Shown here piece after piece: positions 11,601 to 22,807 of a stretch of DNA of 64,000 nucleotides. How positions within the stretch are numbered: position 1 is the first letter of the stretch; every line of letters begins with the position of its first letter. Where the stretch lies: positions 930,001 through 994,000 of the forward strand of contig MOWL01000067.1 of the NCBI GenBank assembly GCA_002110485.1. Reading direction: 5' to 3'. The notes under the pieces were generated by a model that searched no databases, was not told where the DNA came from, and saw only the letters and a program-made list of their open reading frames with translations. The translations under genes and the position numbers were made by a program. The DNA comes from Emergomyces orientalis (taxonomy: Eukaryota; Ascomycota; Eurotiomycetes; Onygenales; Ajellomycetaceae).

Positions 11601-13459
11601 AAATGGATCTGAGAACTTACGCAACTTTGGAAGATGGCCCAAATTCTCGGAAAGATATGCCTGCTATCAGGCCGAATATTGCCGGTTCTATATGCAAGAT
11701 ATGCTGCCCACATGTTAAAGTTCACCGCGGCAACGACTATTTGGAAATCCTGCCACCTGCCACTGGCTTCTGGGAAACATTTGGACTAGAGCCACTCCAA
11801 GGGGAAAAGAATATCATACCCTTTTGTATTTATCCCCCTAATGTCACGGAGGCAGCAGACGCATTTATGGACAGATTGGGTCTGGTATATTCTAGCGGCA
11901 ACTTTGGGAGCCATTCTCGGCCAAACAAGGTCAACGGACTAGTTCCATGGAGTCTAAATGCTGCAAGTGACCAGGATTACGCGTCTCTTATGCATGCGCT
12001 CAACGTTTCGTGCGAAAATCTAGGTAAGGATACAATCTTGCTTGCATCATGCCGGGTTTATCTAACGCCATTTAGGAAGTTCTTTATCAAACATATCAGC
12101 AACTGACGAAAATGTCGTTATATACATCATAAATCCTTTCATCTACGATGCGGCGATCGTAGATATCTGCTCAGCATTTTTACGACTATTTCACAAATAT
12201 GTTGGAGATGTCGACAGGCAGCATACTCGACAGCTCAATGAGCTCGTTCTCCAAATAATTCCATTGGGATTTATCGCCTCACCCGACTCTCTAGTTGTGC
12301 CCACCCAGATGGATTATCTTCGCTTGGCACTTGAGGTTTATTCCCGCTGCCCACCAAAAGATAGATCTTCAGACTGGTTGGGATGCGCTCCTCCTGTTGT
12401 GCTTGCGGACCCGCTTCCAAGGGTCGTTCCATTTAGACTAGCTTCGGAATCCGTAGCCCCATTAGAAGAAACCAAATGCCTCCATGTAGCTTATTCACAA
12501 AGCGTCGACCAACGCTGGGTGACAGCGGCGTGGACGGACAATAGCGGAAGGCACCAAACCACTCTTTCGTACTGTCTTCGGGAGCGGGGTTCCACAGTAT
12601 CTAGACCTATATCTGAGATTCGAATTCAAATTTGGGAAACGTCAAAGGATATAATGGATATGTCATCTGCGCATTGGCGGTTGATCGTCGTGAAAGATGA
12701 ACCAGTTGGTTCAGAAGAAGTTGAAAGTAAAGATCCCCCTTTCGCATCTACCCTATCACGCGGTATGCATCCCTCGCTAACTCAAGATCTCTAGTGTGGA
12801 AATCTCTTTTGGATCAGTACAATCGCAACAAAGCTATTAAAGTCGAATTGGGCATTCTTTGTGTCAACACAAAACCTGGCCTGTCTCTCAAACTTCCATC
12901 CTCCCCACTCCAACTCAGTGCCCTGAACCAGCAATCAACCCAAAACGGCCCGTCAACAACAACACCAGGATCTACACCCCTTCCAATACCGTCTCCTGAC
13001 CCATCGGGTCCCGCAGCAACTCCTCCAACAGCAAATACATCCATGTTTGCGGACCAACAACAACCACCCCCCCAGCAAACACAACAGCCTTCCCCCGATT
13101 CAGACCAAGATACCATTCTCATTGATAAATCGGACGAAACATGGGGCGTAACTCTGTCACATAGACTTAACAACTCATATTCTCTCACGAAATACCAGCC
13201 CGCTCTTGCAAGCGGCTACCTCTTCCGACGTTCAGGGACCAGTGACACGGATGGCCAAGCGGTAATGACTGTTAATATAATTTACACCAATTCACGACGA
13301 CCAATCGACCATTTATTAAAAGATATCCTTCGCATGTATCGGGAATTAGCAACTCTAGCTCGAGCAAGGGGTATCGTTCATGTGCAAGGAAATTCATCAC
13401 TACCCTGGCATATCATGACGGCAGTCAAGGGACAAGAAGTGCTTTGTTATACCTTGTAA
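8633..13459 (+). CDS. MED13: Mediator complex subunit 13 (SRB9/SSN2), CDK8 kinase module
   Basis: Five exons join in frame to 1533 residues: 8633-8674, 8723-9014, 9072-12023, 12076-12726 and 12795-13459, with introns of 48, 57, 52 and 68 nt. The N-terminus MDFPAGALTNFRAI followed by DGFFHIFWRIYSR is the Med13 N-terminal signature, split by the first intron. The C-terminal domain covers the last 400 or so residues and includes HALNVSCENLGSSLSNIS, LVLQIIPLGFIASPDSLVVP, then DVEMWKSLLDQYNR-like sequence (here EVEMWKSLLDQYNR), and ends YRELATLARARGIVHVQGNS with SLPWHIMTAV. The middle is a Ser- and Asp-rich disordered region with an acidic patch around 10375-10500. A Gln- and Pro-rich insert lies at 12950-13100. 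MED13 tethers Cdk8-cyclin C to core Mediator and represses or tunes transcription. Length is normal for fungi. Confidence 0.96.
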
Positions 13460-13927
13460 TTTGGGAAGGTTCTGCTTTTTATTTTATTTTAATATTTTTT
13501 GCATTTCTGGATCGCGTTTCTCTGTCGCGGCCTCCCTATATCCCTTGTAATCCCTCTTTTTTGACGGTATTCTTCTTCAATTTTTGATCGATGTATTTTA
13601 CGGTGAGCTTGATTTCTTGTTTTTTCTTAATTTTTTCTTTTCTTTTTTTTCTTTTTTTTTTCGTCTTGGGTATCTCTATTCTCTTTTTGTTTTAGTTCAA
13701 TATTACAAGGCGGTAGTGTCTCTCCGGTTATGGGCGTGCGCCTCAGAATGGAGGTCGCACGCATATTTAATATCCCTATTATACCCGGTCATCATGTCTT
13801 TACTTTTCATTGAACTAATAAATTTACATTCATCTATCTCATGTACCAGCCAAATATGAACTCAGCAACGCCATAGAGACCTTTCATCCCTTGCATGCCC
13901 ACAATGCCTATTGAAACTCCGCTAATA
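13460..13927. other. Spacer between convergent MED13 and amidase
   Basis: T- and TC-rich sequence follows the MED13 stop, with long T runs near 13615-13665. It probably holds the 3' ends of both transcripts. No gene seen. Confidence 0.5.
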
Positions 13928-16490
13928 TTATTGGAGCACAGCTCGGAATGTTATGGCTCCGGCGGAGTCACAATATACATATAATTCTGCGGCGATGTTC
14001 ATGAAGGTCGGCTTCATTTTCAGAGCCAGAAGGTCTTCAATGGCGGAACCATATTTGATGAATTCATTTCCCTTCCATGCCGTCTGAATGATTCCAATGC
14101 CGAACGGAATATCTGCGATAATTTTGTAAGAAAATGACGGTTCGTGTTGTCATTGCAACAAACGGCCAACAAAACATAAAAAGTCCAAACTTACCGCCAT
14201 CGGCTATACCAAGGGAAATCGTGACCATGGGATATCCTATGCATGGGGGTTAGACAAAAACGGTATGAAACCGTTCCTCTCAAAGGTACCTGGGGGGGGG
14301 AGTAATAATACCGGCTTTTGCAGCAACTTGGCATCCAACGCCGCTATCAGCTTGAAGGGGAACCAGCAGTCCATCAAGTTGCCTGCTATTGGGGGTCGAC
14401 AAAGCTGCGTCAATACCTTCTTCCCGCGATTTTCGACGGATGTAGGCCAGGGCATTGTAATAAGTATCATCCATGACACCTTTAGTTTCCAAGCTCATTT
14501 CAAAACTGTCCTGCCCAGATGGCCATGCAGGATATACACCTAGGCGCCCGCCTACCTCTTGACCACATCTTCTAAATTTCTGATATTGTTTGGGTTGACA
14601 GCGAGATTGCTGAGATACGTCTTCAAATCGTTGTAAAATTCGGTCTTCACTAAGGTAAATTGAGATTGCTCCGGGTGGCGCTGTTTCGTGGGATAGTCCC
14701 TTTTTCGGTCGATATTTGTTAGCATAATGGCCAACTCCTTAGGATCAGGTGAAAATTACCAGTCCCATCCACCTTGTGGTATAATTTCTTCCGCGCTGGG
14801 AAAATCTGTATATTCAATCACACTTGCTCCAGCTCCTCTTATACGCTCCATTACTTGTCTGAAAATCCGATATTGCTTTCTAGCTGTCCCCTTCTGACTT
14901 GCTTTTTCCCACACTCGTTTCCAGGGTAATCCAAATTGAGCTCCTCGAAGGACTTCTCTCCCAGAAACAAATGATGCAAAGGGGGTGGTTGGAAGGTTAT
15001 CTGTGGATGCTGTGTTTAAGAAATTTAGTTAACTGTCATGGTATTTAATTCCACAGTAGTGGTGCCCTCAAATAAACGGGGTCATACCGATATCAGGACG
15101 GAGAATGGACGAATCTACTATTCCATCTAAAGCTATTGCAGCATCCAGCACCTTTTTCCCAACGTTCCAATACTATCGAGACTACTTGACTCTGGAATAA
15201 CTCCCCTGCCGGATGTCAAACCAACAGTTGGTTTAATACCGACAACTCCATTGCGATCAGCGGGTACTATTATCTGCATTGAGTAGCCTTAGTAACTATC
15301 CAATAATTTTCCTATTAGCGTTGGTAGACGAAAATTACTTACGCTTCCATCAGTTTCAGTTCCCGGACTGAAAGCACACATGTTTGCCGCGACCGCAACT
15401 GCACTACCACAACTGGAACGCCCTGGAAGTTCAGAAAGGTTATATGGGTTCCGACATTGGCCGCCTCGAGACGAATATCTCTCTGAACTTCGCAATCGTT
15501 AGTGAAGTCTGGCAGCATAAATGAATTTAGGTTCGATTTCGCCTCACTAGTAAGCCGATCTCATTGATGCCCACTCAGACATATTTGCATGTCCTAGTAA
15601 AACGGCTCCAGCCTTCCTAAGAAGAGATACGACATGTGCATCCTCTGGGGCCACTGTCCCTACCAATACTAAATATCATTGAGTAAGAGGCTCAGGATGG
15701 TAAATGTAAAGTCTTCTACAATGGGAAGTACACCTTGAACGTACCGGAGGAACCACCAGTCGTTTCCGTTTTGTCCCTAGTAGCCATGTTCTGGAGCACA
15801 TCAGACACTGCATGGCCATCGCACATAAAAAGAGGTTGCAAAGCGCAATATAGCACAGGAATGACAATCAAAGGTGGCTCCTGGGAATGACCGAGATGAA
15901 TAAGAAACACTCATCCTTAACCAGGAATGGAATTCCGTGAAGCGGGTCGTGAAATTTCCTCTGCTCCCTTTCGTTATCCATCTTGGCAGCAATATCTAAA
16001 GCATCAGGATTGACCTCAATCACGGCTTTGAATTCGACAAGTGTCACTTGGATGATTTGAATATATTGTGCCACTCGTCACCTTTCTTTGGCAAAGGACA
16101 AATTTACTTTAAGACTCTGTTGATGCGTCCGATTCTTTCCAGGTAACAAGCTGTCAGCTCGTAAACTGAAATCTGTCTGTTCTCGAGACATTTTTGCAGC
16201 TGTGGGATAGAGAGCCCTTCGATGTCAACCCCGCGACAAGATGGCATACGAAGATCTACCTCCGTACCTCTTTTAGTTCGATTGTTATTTGTTTTCTTCA
16301 TAGAATCAGGGCTAATACTGGTCATTGCGCAGAATGTCCGAGAGGTCAGCCGTGGCAAGACGAAAGCAGATGAGCGAGCGTTGAAAAGAGGTTTGAATGG
16401 TTTGACACAATGTTCCCAGCATAGTTGGCTGAATGCATCAATTGAAAGGAGAGGAACATATCCCCTGGTATCTAGTTTTTCACTACTCAT
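13928..16490 (-). pseudogene. Amidase (amidase-signature family), apparently broken
   Basis: Minus-strand exons encode a fungal amidase in correct order: VDIEGLSIPQLQKCLENRQ with YELTACYLERIGRIN, then HGIPFLVKDE (the catalytic-Lys region), NMATRDKTETTGGSS, GAVLLGHANMSEWASMRSAY, SSCGSAVAVAAN with TETDGS (Ser-cisSer region), NGVVGIKPTVGLTSGRGVIP, HPEQSQFTLVKTEFYNDLK, PSGQDSFEMSLETKG and finally YPMVTISLGIADGDIPFGIG with TAWKG. Most junctions splice with normal GT-AG introns. Two lesions do not. A five-base T run at 15153-15157 is one base short of the frame linking SLDSIGTLGK to KVLDAAIALDG. After NLEDVVKR there is a stop at 14552-14554, with a frame change and loss of several family residues before GGRLGVYPAWPSGQ. 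The first exon junction near 16100 also fails to join in frame. Glycines of the GGSSGGS motif are changed to R and C. Sequencing error could explain one lesion, hardly all. Confidence 0.75.
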
Positions 16491-17610
16491 TTCAAGCCCT
16501 GATCTTGGTGAAAGTAGGATGTGGATATGTTGAGGTTACTAATTGTTCCAGGTGGTTTGTTAACTCAAACCTGAAATATTTAACCATCTAACTTTTCTGG
16601 GAAAGTAAATATAGAGAGACCATACAGCCTTGAGTACTAGATAGCATTCATTAAGACTCCAGCCATTCTCGCCAACCGTCTAACTGCTCAAACCCTCGTA
16701 AATTCTATAGATAATAATTTCACTCTTCAGGCTTTGGCGCCGATTCTGAAATAGAAAAAAGTTTCCTGTTGCCTATGACAGCTGTATGCCGAAGGAAATG
16801 TGACCATTTCTTGAAATGCCACCATGTGCAAAATTCATTTTTCATTCAGCACTCTTCGCTCTCTGTCTCTCTATGTGCATCTAGACATTTTTCTCATTTC
16901 CATGAAGTTTTTTCGGCTGAGTTCTTAAAAATATACATATACACTATAAGAAAGTTTCAATAAATCGGTAGACAATTTCTTAATATTTAATATGTCAGGA
17001 TCTACAGACGAAATATTTATATCAAGTATGAAATATTTTCTACATATTTATATATCCGGGAAGCTCGGAATCTGCAGTTTCAGCTTTCTAACAATTATCC
17101 ATACAAATTGCTCCTGAAGCTTCAGCCAGAGGCGTGATGTCGACGGGTTCCATCGAGAACAATGTATGTGTCAGGCTTATATGAATGTGTCGCTATACCA
17201 CAATCGTCGTAACCTCTCGAACAAAAAAGGGTGGCATTTCTCAGGTTGGGCAACCCTGGAAGGAAGGGTCAGTTCCGAGTTTTGAGGCTGAATAGCATGT
17301 GCCATTGAGACTTCAATTTTGCATGGATGTAATTGGATGATAAATGAGTCGTTCCAAAAGTCTCCGAAGCATGTAAGTGGCCTACACTGGTGCTGTTTAG
17401 CTAATGGTTTGGAGTTTTTCCCGTCAATATATATATATAGTACATGATAGGGACACACGTACAGATTATGTTAAATAATGATTGGGCGACTGCCTCTGGA
17501 GTTATGTGAAGCAGAAGGGTCTTGAATATTCCTAAGTAGGCGCTTGCGAGGCATCACCCGTCGGTTTTTTGCTGAGAGCTTCAGGAGAGTCATGAGGGGA
17601 AAATAAGTGT

Positions 17611-17994
17611 TTAGCATCCCACCAGCCAAACAGGGATGACGACCTTCTCCGTCATGGACTGCGAATAATAGGCTCTTTGGTGGCCGAACGGCGAGTGTGA
17701 GGTCGAGGGTAGCGTCACATACCTATGCGTATTGCATCCAATAGGAATCCAATCCGGCATGGGTTCGACTGCAATTGTAAATCCGGTGCCACTTCTGCGT
17801 GGTAACAAACAGCCTATGGCCCGTAGGTTCCTAGCGGGAGAGAGAACGGCAGAAAAAGAAAATATTGGAAGAGCGTTACTGAGGCATGCGTCAACGGAGA
17901 ACCACAAGTTGGCGTCATAGGGTAATTGCATCAAGACTAATGATGAGAGCACCAGTAGACGTAGTGAGTGCATGGTTCGCCTTGTCGCCCTCAT
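17611..17994 (-). CDS. Doubtful small ORF with signal-peptide-like N-terminus
   Basis: 127-residue frame. It starts MRATRRTMHSLRLLVLSS and continues hydrophobic to about residue 25, which would suit a signal peptide or membrane anchor. Only four cysteines follow and no domain is recognised. A GTATGT donor-like site occurs after the ninth-tenths of the conserved-looking part (about 17720), so the true end could differ if spliced. It lies alone in a gene-poor stretch. May be chance. Confidence 0.2.
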   Translation of the reverse strand: MRATRRTMHSLRLLVLSSLVLMQLPYDANLWFSVDACLSNALPIFSFSAVLSPARNLRAIGCLLPRRSGTGFTIAVEPMPDWIPIGCNTHRYVTLPSTSHSPFGHQRAYYSQSMTEKVVIPVWLVGC

Positions 17995-20900
17995 GTGAGC
18001 TATTCGTGGTATGTGAAGGTATTCAAATGAATATTGTGAATCTTATGTCAGATGCGAGATAACCCCGGAACGATATGCCACGCCACATAACTTTGACATT
18101 AGGGGGCTTTGGCGGGTGTTCGTGAAATTGTGTATGTCCCACATGATGACGGCTTGCTGTTCTTCCGCGGCGTGCCCTGATGGTCACCGTAATAGTACCA
18201 GTTGGAACTCAGTGAAAGTGAAAGGGGGCGGGAGGGGAAAGATAAACCGACCCCCCATCTCGGAGAATGGTAAGAGTACGTCACAGTAGACACAAAGGGA
18301 ACTGCCTAGAAGTGTAATACGCAGAAGTAACTGTAGGCCAGAAGATAAAGACAGGTAGCCAACTAGGCTTAAACCTTCCCCTCTTTCCACCGTCATCGCA
18401 TAGTCCCCCTCCTAGTCATACTTCCGCATCTCGATTTGGATAGCGATTTTCTCCATAGTCGCCCTAGAATAGATGTCCACCTAGTGAGGGTGGCAAATAA
18501 TGTTATCCCCATGATTTGAGATACCGTATTGACACAACTCAAAAGCCGTCACGTCTAGCATTGCACTAAGGAGGGAATGGGTCCCGCAACTGTTTTGCCA
18601 AGGAAAACCAGATCAAGTGTGATACTCGGCGATGAATTTTGGACATGCTCCAGCGTATTATGCTTGTAATGGGAGCCTAACGATGGTGCGGAGATGATTC
18701 CTTCAACTGGGTCCGCGAGATCATGTGCTACGAACGCGCACGTATTGGCGGAGAAAATAATGGTGGTATAGAAATACCCAAAATCATTATTCAGGAGGAG
18801 CTGCAATGAGGAGGGAAATAAAGCTTAGCTTTCCGTTGTTAGCACAGAATGAATCTTCAGATAGCTTTAACGTAAGAAACGAGAAGCAAAAGACAACAGG
18901 TGGAACAAAGTAGATGTCATCATCAATGTCTTTTAATAGACATAGGCAAACAACGAAGCATTGATCGACCACTTGCTATTATGAGACATCGGCTTACAAA
19001 TATGCTCGTGCTGTCTTGTGCACAGGGTACACTGAGTCCCAGTGATATTGGCAAATATGTACGCAGGGCATTGTCGATGGAAAAGCATTAACATAGCCGG
19101 AGATGCACTGGACACCAAACTCAGCTGACACTCAAACTATTCAATGTCACTATGGCGGGACAACACCCACGATAGAGGTGCTGCCTAAATAAACAAAAAT
19201 TGCATGGTTGGGGAGGGGGGGAAATGGTGAGAACAGGGGGGAGTTGGACGCCTGGATGTGCAAGGCTAGCTGAAAACCTCCCGACGACGACGCTGTAATT
19301 TTGGGTTTGGGGTTGCCCATGTCAAAGCGGTGGCAAATCGATATTGCATTGGCAATTGGAGCCAATTCTTGCCCTATCTTCTCGTCACAGGGCATATTCC
19401 GAAAGGCCCCGCCCCCCCACCTTCCGTCCAAACTGGAGGTATTCGATCGGTAATGTAATGGGCGGCTGGTAAGCAATTTGCAATAGACGTTACCAGTAAC
19501 AACAAAACATAGCTAGGTTCCGCGCCCCGTGGTAAGAAATTAAAAGATTACGGATAATTAGGCACTTATAGCCTCCCTGGCAGGAGAGCAAAGGGTCCGA
19601 AATAAAACAGGGAAATCTGAGCGCGGAGCTCGGGCCCAAGTCCCGCCAAACAGTCTGCAGCGCCCAACTTGCGGCAATTGATATCGATTAGAAATATGAA
19701 TAGAACATGAGGGACAATAAAACGGAGTTTTCATTCAGCACAGCCCCCAAAAGAGAGATGAGAGAATTGAGGATTGATACTGAAAAAACGAAGGATCACC
19801 ACTTTCGGTGTTTGCAACATAAACAGGGATGTCTTGGGCAACATCTATTTCGAAAGGAATTCAAACAGTAGAATAGCGCGGACAGGAAAAAACAACATAG
19901 GAATACCGCATGATCGTTTCAAGGACGTCATAGTCGATACCAGAGGACTATCTAGGTATTGACTGGTAAATTGAGAGGAAAGGGGTTGGATTGGGAGAAA
20001 GGCGAAGTTGCTTCGAAAATGCTTGGTATTGCCGATCTCCCCAACCGGCCCAACTTCTCTTCGTTGAAATAGAAGTGCATTGCATATGTAGCGGCAAACG
20101 CAGCACGACATAGTCAATGAGATTGCACCGCGATTGCACTGCATGAACGGGATGAAGATGTTGTGGTTGAAAATGCCTGGGAAGAATTGACGTTGGCGGT
20201 TGATGATACGCGAGCTGACCGTTTGGGAATAGCGCGGGGTGAGGCTGATAGCCGCTGCCCAGGTGCCAAGCTACGCCTAACTAGCCCTGTTTAGGCCAGG
20301 CGTTTTCCTTCGTTGGAATCTTTTGGTTAGGGTTTGCGGGCCATGACATCATTAGCCGCTGTAGTCCCTGGCCCCAAAACACAACCTTGGAACCTATCAA
20401 CTCTTCGCCAACACCACACAATGATGTCAACACGATCAGCTTGCCATCAACAAGCTACAGGGAGGAAGCCCATGTGATCAATGATGAGTTGAATTTTTTG
20501 AGAGAGGTTCGAAGGATAGGATAATCATTCGCGATAGTATTCTTCGCTTAGCGGTCGTTGAGATGACGTCTGTTCGAGAGTGTGCGACGGCGGAGCTGTT
20601 GGTGGTCGTCGTGCCCAGGCGTCAGGTTACCTCCAACAAAGGAAGAATTCACCAAGCATCCGCGGGCACTATCTGATAAGCATTATTATCCGATAATACA
20701 GCGCCAATCCTTCGGAGTGGGTATCAACCAAACTTACGCAAAGTTTCCCTCCAGCACCAAGATTTTTAATCGAGAAAGGGTTGGTCCAGCGTGTGGCCTG
20801 TGGCATTTGTGCCCCAGAAGGAACACGAACTGAGGCGGTGCAGCCTGTTGACCAACCCCTCGTTCCCAAGACGAGATTACGCCACAGAGGCTCATGCCAA

Positions 20901-21910
20901 GCCTGGGTTAGAATTGCTGCTGTGGCTGGTGTTTGTTTTGCTTGGTATTCTTAATTACATGACGCTAGTGCTTGGTCATTTGGCCTACACACCCTCCATT
21001 CCTTAGGCCACTGAGCTCCTCCCTGCCGCACACACCTCGGGTGGGTGATTTTCTGATGCCTGCAGCTAAGGCTAACCACTTTGCTACTTGGAATATTAAG
21101 TTGAGTCATATCCGAGTTTCTGACCCCCCCCGCTTGCCCTTCCTGCGTCCCTGATTGGACAATGTGAACACTTTGTCCGGATGACAGATGCATGCCGACA
21201 AGCAAGCGGGAATCTGGCAAATAGGCATTGTGTCATGTTCCCTCTCAACTACTCACATCTGACTTCATTAATCAAGAATTCAACTTGCTGTTGGCAGGGA
21301 AGGGGAGATGTTGCCGCCCTCTGGCTGGATGGACACACAAAAGCGAGAGGGGGTCGGTTCGGTCAAAAGAATGATGGCATTCATTGTGTAGAATCGGCTG
21401 GGGAATCAACAGTCGCTACTCACTGGGGACAGATTTACCCCCCCATCCCCCGATTCCCGGAGAAGGAAGTGGCAGGAAGAGCCGCCTTCGCAACGACTCC
21501 AACATGAGCACGACCCCAACAGGGTGTCAGTGGGAACAGCCACAGCAATTCCTGCGCCGCATTGGAAACTTACGCATAGTAGAGCAGTGCGCAGAACAAA
21601 CTTTTGTTTGATCTGAAACGCTGTTTTGGGCTGTGCTGGTTGCCTATGTATTTTTACAATACATTTCAACGTTTATTACGATACGTACCAGTTCTGGTGC
21701 TCGTATCACCTGTTAGATACGGTATGCCGTTTTCATCTGGTATTTGCCCGTTTTTCCCCAAGGCACCCACCCTTGGCTACATACCCTCCAATTTAGCGTT
21801 ACAGCTAACTCCCTCCTGGTCAATGACCCTGTGCTCGTTACCGCTAAATTAACGTCTTTACAGGCCTCGCGCTGGTCAATGCTTTTTGGCAGTTCGGGGA
21901 GGGAATAAAT

Positions 21911-21918
21911 GGTATATA
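21911..21918 (+). promoter_or_regulatory. TATA-like box before the gene at 22223
   Basis: A GTATATATC element at about 21910-21919 precedes a C- and CT-rich stretch (21930-22200), the usual appearance of a fungal core promoter and leader. I see no ATG between this element and the proposed start at 22223, which supports that start and a leader of roughly 250-300 nt. Confidence 0.5.
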
Positions 21919-22222
21919 TCTAGATCATCATCCTCCTCTCCCCCCCCTCCAATCGTACACACCAATCCAAAGCACATCTTACAATAACATATAAGTCTCC
22001 TGTTCCCCCGTTGATCTCTTCTCCATTTTTCCTCCTCATCTCCATTATTTTCCACTTTGCCTTCTACATCACCGCATATCTTTTGCCAAGGTGCTTGACA
22101 CAGTGTCTTCCCCTCGGTATCCCCCTCCCACTTACCATTACGCTTCCCCTTATATCGGGGCTCGTGTTCTCAACCCCCTTACGCCTTCACACAGCTACGT
22201 TCCTCTTCAACGACGCTACACG

Positions 22223-22807
22223 ATGCCTTCTATCGTTCGTGAAATAGGCGCAGAGCGTCCCGTCGCCTCGCGTGTCCCACAAGATGACGAAAAATATGTG
22301 ATGGAGAAATTTTCGAAACATGCTCTTCGCTGCCCTGCTTGCAGTCGCCCATACGAAACCTTCTGCAGTGGGAGACCCCTCTGCAGCCGTGGAAACCTTT
22401 ATGCGACTGGCCTATTGCAATATGTTTACCAGAAGTGCGGGAGACCATACTCCCTGGTCGACCGTGAATACGGCCGCTATGTCCAGGTTCAGATTCCTAG
22501 CGACTGCCAAGTGGTGCATGATTTGCTCAGAGCGTTGGACAAGGGCCTCGTGCTCCCAACTCGTAGACAAACCGCACCTGTGGTCGTTCACCACCCGAAG
22601 CCAGTCACCGAACCCGCGCAGGAGGCACCACGCATAGTTCAGCGACGTACCATGCCTACCACTGTTATCCCTCACAACAGTCTGAATCTCTCTCGCAATG
22701 GGCTATACATTTACCGCCGTGGGTCGCTATACGGTATTGACTTGAGCCGGCAATCCTCTCCGTCTTCCACCCAGAGGGTTCGCATCCCAAACACCTATCT
22801 GCGTTGA
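22223..22807 (+). CDS. Conserved-looking fungal hypothetical with Cys motif
   Basis: Intronless, 194 residues from ATG 22223 (MPSIVREIGAERPVASRVP). The core reads LRCPACSRPYETFCSGRPLC, giving a CxxC followed by two more cysteines (C-x2-C-x8-C-x5-C), and then KCGRPYSLVDREYGRYVQVQ with IPSDCQVVHDLLRALDKGL. The second part (a YS-VD-E-G-V-IP pattern and a V-LL-AL-GL helix) resembles small fungal proteins of unknown function that I have seen in Eurotiomycetes. Zinc binding is an inference from the cysteines. The C-terminal 60 residues are basic and Ser/Arg-rich, suggesting disorder. The gene stands alone with more than 5 kb of non-coding DNA on each side. An upstream in-frame extension exists but contains no ATG. 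Confidence 0.75.
   Translation: MPSIVREIGAERPVASRVPQDDEKYVMEKFSKHALRCPACSRPYETFCSGRPLCSRGNLYATGLLQYVYQKCGRPYSLVDREYGRYVQVQIPSDCQVVHDLLRALDKGLVLPTRRQTAPVVVHHPKPVTEPAQEAPRIVQRRTMPTTVIPHNSLNLSRNGLYIYRRGSLYGIDLSRQSSPSSTQRVRIPNTYLR

Larger units (their letters stand above)
16491..22222. other. Long spacer without a supported gene
   Basis: 5.7 kb. Short AT microsatellite at about 17427-17441. Several short frames, none with a recognised motif. The minus-strand frame at 17611-17994 has a signal-peptide-like start and is listed separately. G- or C-rich runs occur around 19205-19245 and 19405-19425. The stretch from about 21900 is the probable promoter of the gene at 22223. Confidence 0.5.

Noticed and set aside
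14552..14554. Amidase stop explained as an intron
   Set aside because: The only GT-AG pair that would remove it leaves a 16-nt intron, far too short.
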